Positions 7,464 to 15,863 are shown, numbered from the stretch's first letter. The stretch: DNA of 46,347 nt from Chloracidobacterium sp. UBA6041 (GCA_002427845.1 DIYZ01000186.1:44225-90571), one strand, 5' to 3'. Notes: a model not told the origin generated them from the sequence alone. Numbers and translations: made by a program.

Positions 7464-8093
7464 ATGGTTCGCGTCAAGATATGTGGCATCACGAACCTGG
7501 ACGACGCTCTGGCGAGTGTTGCTGCCGGCGCGCATGCGCTCGGATTCAACTTCTATCGCCAGAGTCCCCGCTATATCGAGCCATCAGACGCGCGTCGCAT
7601 CATTGAGCAGTTGCCGGCGACGATCGTGAGCGTAGGCGTTTTCGTTAACGAAGCCAGTCCGGAAGAAGTCGAGCGGCTGGCGAACGCAGCCGGCGTGCAG
7701 GCGGTACAGCTACACGGTGATGAACCCGCTTCGTACTGCCGCGCCTTAAAAAAACTTTTCGTTATCAAGGCATTGCGCGTGAACGACAATTTTGCGCCGG
7801 AGCAAGCGGCCGAATATGAGACCGACGGTATCCTGCTTGATGGCTTTACCACGCGCGCCTACGGGGGCGCCGGCCAAAGCTTCGACTGGTCCGTCGCGGC
7901 GCGCACGCGACCACTGGTGGCGAAACTATTTCTTGCCGGCGCCCTTAACGCAAACAACGTTGCGGCGGCGATAGAGTCTGTCCAGCCTTATGCCGTGGAT
8001 GCGTGCAGCGGACTGGAAACCGCGCCCGGCCTCAAGGACGTCGCGAAAGTTCGCGCCTTCATCGCCGCGACGCAAGGGGCGGGCAGTTCTTAA
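7464..8093 (+). CDS. trpF: Phosphoribosylanthranilate isomerase
   Basis: A 209-residue TIM-barrel isomerase converting PRA to CdRP. Motifs: VKICGIT at the N-terminus (general base Cys), QLHGDE, the LLDG segment and the DACSGLET phosphate site near the C-terminus. I take ATG 7464, four bases after trpC, because the family begins exactly there. The same frame is open upstream to 7404 but that lies inside trpC. The ribosome binding site is weak (GAAGAA), so expression is probably coupled to trpC. Confidence 0.95.
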   Translation: MVRVKICGITNLDDALASVAAGAHALGFNFYRQSPRYIEPSDARRIIEQLPATIVSVGVFVNEASPEEVERLANAAGVQAVQLHGDEPASYCRALKKLFVIKALRVNDNFAPEQAAEYETDGILLDGFTTRAYGGAGQSFDWSVAARTRPLVAKLFLAGALNANNVAAAIESVQPYAVDACSGLETAPGLKDVAKVRAFIAATQGAGSS

Positions 8094-8255
8094 ATAGTGG
8101 TAGTGGGCCTTGCACAAAAACGCGTTTCCGGCTTAGTCCGCTGCGCGGACTGGTTCAATTACTCTTTGTGCAACGCCACGGTAGTGGTTCAATTTGAGCA
8201 AGGCAGTTCAGAGTTAGACCTAAACCGGAACTCTAAACAGAAGGGGATTGAGCAA
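8094..8255 (+). repeat. Structured spacer between trpF and trpB
   Basis: The only real gap in the operon (162 bases). TTGCACAAA (8110-8118) is the exact reverse complement of 8165-8173. Between them sits a perfect hairpin AGTCCGC-TGC-GCGGACT (8135-8151). GGTTCAATT occurs twice (8152-8160, 8187-8195). 8180-8198 matches the phhA terminator region 2912-2930 at 17 of 19 bases. It is probably a small repeat insertion; a role in mRNA processing or in adjusting trpBA expression is only a guess. Confidence 0.5.
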
Positions 8256-9464
8256 ATGGATCTAGAGCAGCCTAATGCGCAAGGATATTGGGGGCGCTAC
8301 GGCGGTCGTTTTGTTCCCGAGACCTTGATGGCGCCGCTTGCAGAACTGCTGGCCGCCTATGAAAGCGCGCGTTCGGATGAACAGTTTCAAAAAGAGTTTG
8401 CGGCGCTGCTGCGCTCCTATTCCGGCCGGCCCACTCCTCTTTCTCTCGCCAGCCGTTTGACTCAGTTTGCCGGTGGGGCGCGCATTTATCTCAAGCGGGA
8501 AGACCTGGGGCACACCGGCTCTCACAAAATTAATAACGCCCTGGGACAAGTCCTGCTCGCGCGGCGCATGGGCAAGCAACGCATCGTGGCAGAGACGGGC
8601 GCCGGACAACATGGCGTGGCTACGGCAACTGTGTGTGCGTTGTTTGGGCTCGAATGTGTCATTTATATGGGAGCGGAGGATGCGAGCCGGCAGGCACTCA
8701 ATCTCATTCGCATGCGATTGCTCGGCGCGGAGGTTAGAGTGGTAGACGCGGGCGCACGCACTCTGAAAGATGCGATCAACGAAGCGATGCGCGATTGGAC
8801 CACCTCGCCGGGCAACACTCACTATCTGCTTGGCAGCGCGCTTGGCCCACATCCTTACCCATTGATGGTGCGCGATTTTCAAAGTGTGATTGGACGCGAA
8901 GCACGCGCGCAAATCATGGAGTTGGAAGGGCGACTGCCGGACGTGTTGGTTGCCTGCGTCGGCGGCGGTTCGAATTCCATTGGACTGTTTCATCCTTTTC
9001 TAAACGATGACGCGGTGAAAATGGTCGGCGTTGAGGCAGGTGGCCGGAGCAGCACGCTTGGGGAACATGCCGCGCGTTTCAACACAGTCGGAGGCGGCAG
9101 ACCGGGCGTGTTGCACGGAACGATGAGTTACGTCTTACAGAACGCCGACGGCCAAATCGCCTCGACCCATTCCATTTCCGCCGGTCTGGACTATCCTTCG
9201 ATCGGTCCCGAGCACGCTTATCTTCACGACTGCGGACGCGTTGCATATGTTTCCGCCTCCGATGATGAAGCCTTCGCAGCCTTTCAAACGCTGGCCAAAC
9301 TTGAAGGAATAATTCCCGCGTTGGAATCGGCGCATGCTGTCTCCCACGCTTTGAAAATGGCGCGCGAGATGAAACAAGAGCAGGTCATGATCGTCAACCT
9401 TTCCGGGCGCGGGGACAAAGACGTGGACCTGGTTGCCGAAAAGTTGAACGGAGCATCGCTTTGA
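8256..9464 (+). CDS. trpB: Tryptophan synthase beta chain
   Basis: A 402-residue PLP enzyme condensing indole and serine to Trp. The PLP lysine is in HTGSHKINNALGQ and the phosphate-binding loop is the CVGGGSNSIG segment. The family N-terminus GYWGRYGGRFVPETLM begins 12 residues after ATG 8256, which has AAGGGG about ten bases upstream. The frame stays open back to GTG 8097, but those 53 residues cover the repeat-like spacer and match nothing in the family, so I do not include them. The stop overlaps the trpA start (TTGA). Confidence 0.96.
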   Translation: MDLEQPNAQGYWGRYGGRFVPETLMAPLAELLAAYESARSDEQFQKEFAALLRSYSGRPTPLSLASRLTQFAGGARIYLKREDLGHTGSHKINNALGQVLLARRMGKQRIVAETGAGQHGVATATVCALFGLECVIYMGAEDASRQALNLIRMRLLGAEVRVVDAGARTLKDAINEAMRDWTTSPGNTHYLLGSALGPHPYPLMVRDFQSVIGREARAQIMELEGRLPDVLVACVGGGSNSIGLFHPFLNDDAVKMVGVEAGGRSSTLGEHAARFNTVGGGRPGVLHGTMSYVLQNADGQIASTHSISAGLDYPSIGPEHAYLHDCGRVAYVSASDDEAFAAFQTLAKLEGIIPALESAHAVSHALKMAREMKQEQVMIVNLSGRGDKDVDLVAEKLNGASL

Positions 9465-10309
9465 GTCGCATCAGCGAAACTTTTGCGCATCTGAAAAGCG
9501 CAGGCAAGCGCGGCTTGATTCCCTTCATCACGGCAGGTGATCCGGATCTCGAGACGACACGCAACTTGCTGCTCGCGCTGGCGCGCGCCGGGTCAGACGT
9601 GATTGAGCTGGGAGTGCCTTTCAGCGATCCGATTGCCGATGGCCCGGTGATACAGCGAGCCTCGGAACGCGCCCTGCGCCGGCAAATCAGTGTCGCGGAG
9701 ATTCTCGAAGTGGTGAAGGGCGCGCGCCGGGAAATGGATGTACCGGTAGTAATATTCAGCTACCTCAATCCACTACTTCAGTTTGGTGTCACGCGGTTTG
9801 CCGCGGAGGCCGCACGCGCCGGCGTGGATGCGGTCTTACTTACCGATTTACCGCTGGAAGAAGCTGGCGAGTTTACAAAGGAACTATCGGCGAACGCTCT
9901 CGATCTCATACTCCTGGTTGCGCCGACGTCGACCGACGAGCGCTTGCGCATCATCGCGGAGAAAGCGAGTGGATTTATCTATGCAGTCTCACGTACGGGC
10001 GTGACAGGTGCAACTACTGAGCTGAGCAACGAAGCTGAGAAACTGGTGAAACGTGTGCGCGCCGTTAGTCAACTGCCGGTTGCGGTTGGGTTCGGCATCT
10101 CAAACGCCGAGCAGGTCGCCGACGTTTGGCGTTACGCTGATGCGGCTGTGGTGGGCTCCGCAATCGTGGCGGAGATTGAAAGAAACGGTCGCGTTGAGAG
10201 AACCGCTGGTCGCGGCGATTTGATTCAGGTTGTTGAAGAGTTTGTTCGCGCGCTCAAGCCGACTCAGAGCAACACAAAGTCAGAACCGGGAGCGGTAGCG
10301 ACTGCGTGA
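9461..10309 (+). CDS. trpA: Tryptophan synthase alpha chain
   Basis: A 282-residue TIM-barrel subunit cleaving indole-3-glycerol phosphate and feeding indole to TrpB. Motifs: PFITAGDPD, the catalytic Glu in ELGVPFSDPIADGPVIQ, and the phosphate-binding GFGIS. The start is TTG overlapping the trpB stop by four bases, with GGAG upstream. The last ~25 residues are Ser/Thr/Glu-rich and probably disordered. It is the last gene of the trp operon; a large palindrome begins 25 bases after the stop. Confidence 0.95.
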   Translation: MSRISETFAHLKSAGKRGLIPFITAGDPDLETTRNLLLALARAGSDVIELGVPFSDPIADGPVIQRASERALRRQISVAEILEVVKGARREMDVPVVIFSYLNPLLQFGVTRFAAEAARAGVDAVLLTDLPLEEAGEFTKELSANALDLILLVAPTSTDERLRIIAEKASGFIYAVSRTGVTGATTELSNEAEKLVKRVRAVSQLPVAVGFGISNAEQVADVWRYADAAVVGSAIVAEIERNGRVERTAGRGDLIQVVEEFVRALKPTQSNTKSEPGAVATA

Positions 10310-10333
10310 AAACTCAAAAAACAAACCGCTAGA

Positions 10334-10441
10334 AAAGAGGCCACTCCTTGGAGTGCTGCGACCTGTCGCAGCTTTTCAACGTTGAATGGCTCTCAACCAA
10401 AAGCGGCGTCAAGGCGCCGCACTCCAAGGAGAGGCCTCTTT
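10334..10441. repeat. Palindromic intergenic element, copy A
   Basis: The ends form a long inverted repeat: AAAGAGGCC (10334-) plus CTCCTTGGAGTGC, mirrored by GCACTCCAAGGAG and GGCCTCTTT (-10441), with single mismatches. Inside are TGCGAC-CT-GTCGCA and the perfect palindrome TTCAACGTTGAA. The half AAAGCGGCGTCAAGGCGCCG is shared with copies at 25.75 and 26.73 kb. It follows the trpA stop closely and could end trp transcripts. The rest of the gap to 10625 has no gene, only a fragment at 10551-10586 (AGCTATAAACAT plus a GC hairpin) related to 27.8 kb. Confidence 0.75.
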
Positions 10442-10625
10442 GAACGGGATTCACCTGTTTTCACACAGTCGCTCCCGGTTCTGTAGTAGAGATATGTCGC
10501 GACGTACTAATCAAACCGCCTGATTCTCCTGGAAGTGGCTGCCGGAGTCGAAGCTATAAACATTCTGCCGCTACGCGGCTCTTCCCGATACGCTTCTGCG
10601 CTCAGCGGGTTTTGAAAGTGTTCCG

Positions 10626-11642
10626 GTGCCCAAGAGAATGACGCTGCCAATCAAACCACCTTACCCGCCGATGGAAGCGCTGCTGGTGAACGAAATTCCC
10701 GCCGGCGACAACTGGGAATACGAGCCGAAGTGGGACGGCTTTCGCTGCCTTGCTTTCCGTGACGGGAAGACGGTTGAACTGCAATCGAAATCCGGCCAAC
10801 CCCTCGAGCGTTATTTCCCCGAAGTCGTTGAGGCATTGCTCAAACTGAAAGCCTCGAAGTTTGTGATCGATGGCGAGCTGGTAATACCCGTAAAGGACGG
10901 GCTCTCGTTTGATGATCTGCTGCAGCGCATTCATCCCGCAGCCAGCCGCGTAGCGAAGTTGTCGCGGGAGACGCCGGCGCATTTCATCGTCTTCGATCTG
11001 CTTGTTGACGACGCAGGCAAAGCCATCGCCGAACTGCCGCTCACGAAGCGCCGCGAAAAGCTCGAGAGCTTTGCGAAGAAGTATCTGGCAAAAAATCCCG
11101 GCATAGAACTTTCTCCGAAGACGAAAAACATCGCCATCGCGCGCAAGTGGCTCTCCTCTTCAGGCGTCAAACTCGATGGCGTTATCGCCAAGCGTTTGGA
11201 TCTTCCTTATCGATCGGGCGAGCGCGATGGCATGCAAAAGGTGAAACGGATGCGCACCGCCGATTGTGTGGTCGGCGGATTTCGCTATGCCTCGAAGGGC
11301 AAAGTGGTTGGCTCTCTGCTCCTTGGTTTATACGACGACAGCGGCCTGCTGCAGCACGTTGGTTACACGTCAAGCTTCAACGAAGCGCAGAAGAAAGAGT
11401 TAACCAAAAAGCTCGAGGCGCTGATCGAACCGCCGGGCTTTACGGGAAAAGCGCCGGGTGGTCCAAGTCGCTGGAGCACCAAGAAGACGAGTGAATGGGA
11501 ACCACTGGTCACCAGGTTGGTGGCGGAAGTTCAGTATGACCACTTCACTGGCGGCCGCTTTCGTCACGGCACAAAGTTTTTGCGTTGGCGACCAGACAAG
11601 AAACCGAAGCAATGCAGCCTGGACCAGATTAGTCGGAAATGA
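10626..11642 (+). CDS. ATP-dependent DNA ligase (LigC/LigD ligase-domain type)
   Basis: A 338-residue ATP-dependent ligase. The adenylation lysine K35 is in motif I, YEPKWDGFR. Further nucleotidyltransferase motifs are FVIDGELVI, IVFDLLVD, LDGVIAKR and the terminal FLRWRPDKKP. It has only ligase and OB domains, without the primase or nuclease parts of LigD, like mycobacterial LigC. Such enzymes act in DNA repair beside the NAD-dependent LigA. The start may be GTG 10626 or ATG 10638; neither has a decisive ribosome binding site. A degraded copy of its 3' end lies at 13313-13375. Confidence 0.9.
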   Translation: MPKRMTLPIKPPYPPMEALLVNEIPAGDNWEYEPKWDGFRCLAFRDGKTVELQSKSGQPLERYFPEVVEALLKLKASKFVIDGELVIPVKDGLSFDDLLQRIHPAASRVAKLSRETPAHFIVFDLLVDDAGKAIAELPLTKRREKLESFAKKYLAKNPGIELSPKTKNIAIARKWLSSSGVKLDGVIAKRLDLPYRSGERDGMQKVKRMRTADCVVGGFRYASKGKVVGSLLLGLYDDSGLLQHVGYTSSFNEAQKKELTKKLEALIEPPGFTGKAPGGPSRWSTKKTSEWEPLVTRLVAEVQYDHFTGGRFRHGTKFLRWRPDKKPKQCSLDQISRK

Positions 11643-11787
11643 GCCGACTGGCCTGGCAGACGTCAATTGAAAGGATCTGAGACCGGCGCCGAGCGGCCGC
11701 GGCATAACACCACCAAATCCGCACTTGCGCCGCAGATCAGCGGTATAATACGTTATGCGCCACCTGTTTATCCGAAACAACAACATA

Positions 11788-12504
11788 ATGAATCTTGATA
11801 AATCCTCATTCGTGTTGGTTCTCTCACTTTCGTTGCTGGGGTGTGGCGAGCATCATGCCAACGTGCAGACTGTCTCTCGGGATGCTGTGCAGCAATCTAG
11901 CGAGAGTAAGATACAAAACCCGCAGACTCCATCACCGAACATAACTCCCACGCCTGAGCTAGAAGTCACTTTCGGCAAAGGGCTGAAAATCGTCCCTAAA
12001 ACCGTCGGGCTGGAGAATCAACGCCGCCGCTATAAAATCTACGTCGTGTACCCACACATCGAAGGGAGCAAGAGTGTTGGAATCTTGAAGCTTAATCGTC
12101 GAATCAAAGATCTCGTGACCAAGCAGTACCAATGGCCGTTAATTCCACCGACAAAAGAGGATCTTCGCCATTACGAGAAGTGGCCAGGGGTCTTTGATTC
12201 CGTTGATCTTAACTACGACGTTGTTCTAGCAACTGATCAGCTTCTGAGCATCTATTTCGAGGTGTACAGCTATGGGATTGGTGCTGCTCATTCGGTCCAA
12301 CAGAGCTTCACCGGGAATTTTGATGTGAGGTCGGAAAAACCGATAACACTAGCCGGGCTATTCAAACCTCAGGCGAAACATTTCAACTTCATCTCAAGTT
12401 ATTGCCTCGGCGAATTGTCTAAAGATCATGATCCGATAGCACTATTCTCAGGCAAGGCTTGTCGCTGGCGTCGGTTCGTGGGCGCCGCTGATGCCGGGCG
12501 TTAA
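11788..12504 (+). CDS. DUF3298/RsiV-like lipoprotein, 3' truncated
   Basis: A 238-residue protein from ATG 11788 with a lipoprotein signal (LSLSLLGC, Cys at about residue 19), so it is likely membrane-anchored outside. After a Pro/Thr-rich linker the body resembles DUF4163/DUF3298 proteins (YEVYSYGIGAAHS-like segment, then ITLAGLF). The expected C-terminal part of DUF3298 is missing. The last 17 residues are Arg/Ala-rich and are encoded by an attC-like hairpin at 12457-12507. The gene therefore looks truncated at that site. An earlier ATG at 11755 is possible but would spoil the signal peptide. Confidence 0.65.
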   Translation: MNLDKSSFVLVLSLSLLGCGEHHANVQTVSRDAVQQSSESKIQNPQTPSPNITPTPELEVTFGKGLKIVPKTVGLENQRRRYKIYVVYPHIEGSKSVGILKLNRRIKDLVTKQYQWPLIPPTKEDLRHYEKWPGVFDSVDLNYDVVLATDQLLSIYFEVYSYGIGAAHSVQQSFTGNFDVRSEKPITLAGLFKPQAKHFNFISSYCLGELSKDHDPIALFSGKACRWRRFVGAADAGR

Positions 12505-12507
12505 GCC
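12457..12507 (+). other. attC-like hairpin (possible orphan cassette recombination site)
   Basis: GGCTT (12457-12461) pairs with AAGCC, followed by an imperfect helix with CGC/GCG and GGCGTC/GATGCC and unpaired extra bases. The right end CCGGGCGTTAAGCC holds GTTAAGC, which fits the integron core GTTRRRY. The left core is degenerate (GCTTGTC). It sits exactly where the upstream lipoprotein gene loses homology, with a new gene starting 43 bases on. Suggestive only. Confidence 0.4.
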
Positions 12508-12549
12508 GCAATGTCTCGAATCTACGCTGAAACAAAAAGGTAATAAGCG

Positions 12550-13155
12550 ATGTTGAATCGTTTCACTAAACTCTTACTCGTTCTCATCATGTTAGCACTT
12601 TGGAGTATTGCGCTTCGCCCTTTGTTCACACTCCCTCCTGTGCAGGCTCAATCGGGTGCGATGCAATCCCCCAAAGATAACCAGGAATTAAAGCGTCTGT
12701 GCGATGAAGACCAATCCGACCGTACCCCTCCCAAAGGGAAGTCTATTGATTTGGCCTTCATCGGTCCGCGTGACAAAGCGCGGCTAAAACGGGTGAAAGA
12801 ACTCTACACGCAAAATCTTTTAAAGACCGCTAATGATTACGACTGCGCCGCAACAGTTCTTCAGCACGGGCAAGAGCCGGAAGATTTTTTGCTGGCGCAT
12901 GAATTCTGGGTTGTTGCCATCAGCAAGGGCAAGAACGATCGAGACACGTTGTCCTTAGCCGCAGCCAGTGAAGATCGGTTCTTGATGAACATTGGTCGTC
13001 CACAGCGATTTGGTACACAGCTTCGCTCAGAAGGGAATGGCCCTATCATGTTATATCCGGTAGATGGAGGCGTGAGTGATGAGCTACGTCGTTTAATGGG
13101 CGGTCATTCGTTAGCAGAAATCAAAGCGCGGGTGGCTGAAATGAATAAGAAATGA
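12550..13155 (+). CDS. Exported DUF6624-like protein
   Basis: A 201-residue protein with an N-terminal signal peptide (hydrophobic residues ~8-28, then PVQAQS). The body holds an ELKRLCDEDQSDR segment near residue 50 and DRDTLSLAAASEDRFLMN, which recall the DUF6624 family of unknown function. The start ATG has AAAAAGG upstream. It lies directly after an attC-like hairpin, in the position of a cassette gene, but no second attC follows its stop. Function unknown. Confidence 0.7.
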   Translation: MLNRFTKLLLVLIMLALWSIALRPLFTLPPVQAQSGAMQSPKDNQELKRLCDEDQSDRTPPKGKSIDLAFIGPRDKARLKRVKELYTQNLLKTANDYDCAATVLQHGQEPEDFLLAHEFWVVAISKGKNDRDTLSLAAASEDRFLMNIGRPQRFGTQLRSEGNGPIMLYPVDGGVSDELRRLMGGHSLAEIKARVAEMNKK

Positions 13156-13636
13156 TGTGCTGTGAGCGGTCGGGGAGATAGGTAACAAAAAAGTCCGGGG
13201 ACATGGGTTACAGTTTTTGTTTCTTCTTATGGCGGCTGCCGTAAGCGTCTTCAATACGCATGTGTTGTTCGCTCCGGACGACCGAGTCGTAGCGGGCCAA
13301 AATACAGATTCCAGATTCCGTTGGCGACCCGACAAAAAACCGAAGCAATGTCGCTTTGAACAGGTCGATACCTAACCTAACCGCTCTGGTATGAGGGTTG
13401 ACTAGATAAAGCGGTGCAAAGCATAAAAGACTGCGGGCAAACACAGAAAGCTTCGCATTCATTCACGCCGGGCTCACCCTGCGCCGTTTGTCCCCAAATC
13501 TTTTGGGCCGAGCTTTGGATTTGGCGGCAGCGCAATTCGTATCGGACATAAACACGCATGTCTCGATTCCATGCGAAGGTTTGGGCTGAAGTGCAGTTGC
13601 CGCTGCCGCAAACCAGGAACGGAGCAACTGCGTCGG
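13156..13636. other. Gene-poor stretch with mobile-element and ligase remnants
   Basis: No intact gene is supported. At 13173-13212, GGTAAC and GGTTAC flank AAAAAAGTCCGGGGACATG, which looks like the end of a small insertion element. The minus-strand frame next to it ends in a basic KKKQKL tail, as a transposase C-terminus might. A ligase 3' remnant lies at 13313-13375. The rest, up to the LmbE gene, shows nothing recognisable. Confidence 0.4.
13313..13375 (+). pseudogene. DNA ligase 3'-end remnant
   Basis: The frame reads RFRWRPDKKPKQCRFEQ and a stop at 13373. It matches the C-terminus of the intact ligase at 11.6 kb (FLRWRPDKKPKQCSLDQ), with high nucleotide identity over about 40 bases. Nothing upstream continues the similarity. 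It is a leftover of a second ligase copy or of a partial duplication. Confidence 0.7.
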
Positions 13637-14497
13637 ATGATCCAGCCTTTTCAGCCAGGACAACGAAAGAAAGGTCGCTCGCCACATTCCAGGCTTTTTG
13701 GCACGGGCCCCTTAACTCCCACGATACGTTGTTCGGTGATTGTCGCGCATCCCGCAGATGAGGTTGTGGGGGCCGGTTGTCTCATTTCCAAGTTGGTAGA
13801 CGTTACCGTTCTTCATGTTACCGATGGCGCGCCGCGCGACATGCAGGATGCCACGGCCGCCGGCTTCAAAGATCGTTCTGAATATGCGCAAGCACGCAAA
13901 CAGGAATGTCTTTGCGCGCTGGCTATTGCCAACGTGCCTGAAGACCGGGTCGTAGATCTCGAAGTTGTTGACCAATGTGCGTCCCAGTACTTAGCCGACC
14001 TGACAAAAAAGATCGCCACCTTTCTGCAGCAGTCTGCCACGGACATTGTCGTCACCCATCCGTATGAAGGAGGCCACCCCGATCACGACGCAACCGCATT
14101 TGCGACTCATGCGGCACTGCGACTGATGAAGAAGAACGGCTTCAGGCCGCCGGCGTTGTTTGAGATGGCGCTGCATCCGAGCGCGGACTTCAAAGCGAAG
14201 TTGCCCGAGTTTTTGCCCGGCTCGGAACGAGAGACGACTACTTTGTTGCTCGACGAAAGAGCGCAGGAGCTGAAGCAGCGAATGTTTGCCTGTTTCCAAA
14301 CGCAAAGAAAAAGTCTTGATCTATCTCCAGTTAGTCCGGAGAAATTTCGGCAACCAGCTAGCTATGACTTCACCGCTCCGCCACAGGATGGCAAGCTCCA
14401 CTACGAGAATTTCAACTGGGCCCTCAGAAGTGACGAGTGGCAGTCGCTGGCCTGCAAAGCCCTGGCGGATCTTTTTCCTCAGGCAGAGGGCAGGTAA
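13637..14497 (+). CDS. LmbE/PIG-L family deacetylase-like protein
   Basis: About 286 residues from ATG 13637. The Rossmann-like PIG-L fold begins at CSVIVAHPADEVVGAGC and has the second zinc motif HPDHD (H147, D149, H150). Members remove acetyl groups from sugar amides such as GlcNAc derivatives, using a zinc ion. The usual AHPDDE is AHPADE here: the zinc ligands H38 and D41 remain, but the first Asp, the proposed general base, is Ala40. Activity may be lost or changed. The ribosome binding site is weak and upstream starts in the same frame exist, so the N-terminus is uncertain. Confidence 0.8.
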   Translation: MIQPFQPGQRKKGRSPHSRLFGTGPLTPTIRCSVIVAHPADEVVGAGCLISKLVDVTVLHVTDGAPRDMQDATAAGFKDRSEYAQARKQECLCALAIANVPEDRVVDLEVVDQCASQYLADLTKKIATFLQQSATDIVVTHPYEGGHPDHDATAFATHAALRLMKKNGFRPPALFEMALHPSADFKAKLPEFLPGSERETTTLLLDERAQELKQRMFACFQTQRKSLDLSPVSPEKFRQPASYDFTAPPQDGKLHYENFNWALRSDEWQSLACKALADLFPQAEGR

Positions 14498-14565
14498 CGA
14501 TGCAAGTCAACGTAAGTTTGGTTGCGAGGTCGTAAGGATCAGCCGCTATCCCGGGAGCGGACCGG

Positions 14566-14748
14566 ATGAAACGAACAAGGCAGGAAAATAGCCGGCGGCT
14601 CTTATTTTTCGCAAGCGCAAGCTTGTTTGTAATCCTCGCTACGGCCTGCTCAACGCGAAACCTGGCACCAGTCGATCTGTCTAGCAGTTGGGTGGTCGCC
14701 ACGATCAAAGCCGGTGATGGACCATGGGGCGTTATTATCAGACCGTAG
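14566..14748 (+). CDS. Small putative lipoprotein (60 aa)
   Basis: A short frame with a basic N-terminus (KRTRQENSRR), a hydrophobic stretch and the lipobox LATAC at about residues 24-28. The body is only about 32 residues, so it may be a truncated lipoprotein. The ATG lies 69 bases after the LmbE gene. No homologue recognised. Support rests on the well-formed lipoprotein signal alone. Confidence 0.4.
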   Translation: MKRTRQENSRRLLFFASASLFVILATACSTRNLAPVDLSSSWVVATIKAGDGPWGVIIRP

Positions 14749-14772
14749 GCGTTTCGTGCCCCACAAAGAAAG

Positions 14773-14964
14773 ATGAAGAACAAAGGGAAAAGATACTGTT
14801 CGGGATGCGGCGAGCGCCTGCGCCATTCGACCAATCGATGTCCCCATTGCAAGCATGTAACGCTCAGTCGTCGACTCGTAACTACCGTTATCCTCAGCAC
14901 AATCGCGGTTGTCGCTGCAGCGTTTCTCGTGCTGGATTACCTGAATATCCATTTCTTCAAATAG
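14773..14964 (+). CDS. Small zinc-ribbon membrane protein (63 aa)
   Basis: The first half has two Cys pairs, YCSGCGERL and RCPHCKH, forming a zinc ribbon. The second half is one transmembrane helix (about residues 35-57). Such zinc-ribbon plus single-helix proteins are common and uncharacterised. It follows the small lipoprotein by 24 bases and may be cotranscribed. Confidence 0.65.
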   Translation: MKNKGKRYCSGCGERLRHSTNRCPHCKHVTLSRRLVTTVILSTIAVVAAAFLVLDYLNIHFFK

Positions 14965-15213
14965 CCGTCATATCCACCCATCGTCAAAAAGATAAGCAGC
15001 CGGAGATCCAGCGAAATGTTCTAAGCCGCCAAACTAATGCAAGAGAACTGGTAAGAGTCTGGCTGTGTCCGTTTAATAAAAGTCCGGGACTGTCCTTTGC
15101 GCTGTAGTATACTGCCCAGCGTTTTCGGTTCTGAGTTCAAGCTTTAGGTTGAGTTCGTGGTATGTCGGGCGAGCTAAAGCTGGAATCCTCTAAACCGTAA
15201 CAACACCCTTTGT

Positions 15214-15762
15214 ATGCGCATCTTGGGAATCGATCCTGGCAGCGAGACGACCGGTTGGGGCGTCATCGACGGCGATGGCCCGCGCTACAGTCTGGTTGAA
15301 TGTGGTGCCATCCGGGCCGCTTCCGGGCAGAAGTTTCCCGCACGCCTCCTGAAGATTTCCAACGCCCTCGAAGAGATTATTCAACGCCATAACCCGCAAG
15401 CTTGTGCAATTGAAGACGGATTTCTTGCGACCAACGTTAAGGTTACGTTGAAACTGGGCCAGGTCCGCGGCGTGGCAATGCTGGTAGCCGAGCGTGCGGC
15501 GCTCGAGGTTCACGAATACTCGCCCAGACTCGTGAAGCAAACCGTAGTCGGCCATGGCAACGCCGAAAAGTTTCAGGTCCAGCAGATGGTCAAGACACTG
15601 CTCTCGCTTAAAAACGTTCCGGAGCCGCATGACGCTGCCGATGCGTTGGCTGTAGCCATCTGTCACTTTCATCACGCCTGCTTCGCTCAACGCATCCTGG
15701 CGGCTCAGGCAGGCACAAAATTAACGAGTGCAAATCTGACTCGTCGCCGCGCCTCTCGCTAA
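15214..15762 (+). CDS. ruvC: Holliday junction endodeoxyribonuclease RuvC
   Basis: A 182-residue resolvase acting with RuvAB on recombination intermediates. The acidic catalytic residues are present: D7 in GIDPGSETTGWG, E67 in AIEDGF, and D140/D143 in EPHDAADALAVA. It stands without ruvA or ruvB next to it. The ATG has no clear Shine-Dalgarno and family alignment starts at this Met. The C-terminal ~25 residues are Thr/Arg-rich and extra. In the 249 bases upstream, GAGTTCAAGCTTTAGGTTG (15133-15151) is half of a repeat also found at 28716-28770. Confidence 0.95.
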   Translation: MRILGIDPGSETTGWGVIDGDGPRYSLVECGAIRAASGQKFPARLLKISNALEEIIQRHNPQACAIEDGFLATNVKVTLKLGQVRGVAMLVAERAALEVHEYSPRLVKQTVVGHGNAEKFQVQQMVKTLLSLKNVPEPHDAADALAVAICHFHHACFAQRILAAQAGTKLTSANLTRRRASR

Positions 15763-15863
15763 ACTCGCCCGCTGCAATTCTTCGCTAAACCCGAGCCGCC
15801 CGCCGCACGCGCACATCACCGTTCACCCTTGATTTGCCTCATCTCGAAGAGGGGAGCAGGGCT

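Noticed and set aside
8097..8255. 53-residue N-terminal extension of TrpB
   Set aside because: The frame is open but covers repeat-like spacer sequence. The family N-terminus and a ribosome binding site both fit ATG 8256.
10334..10441. CRISPR or tRNA-like structure
   Set aside because: A single palindrome without regular spacers or cloverleaf features. It belongs to a dispersed repeat family.
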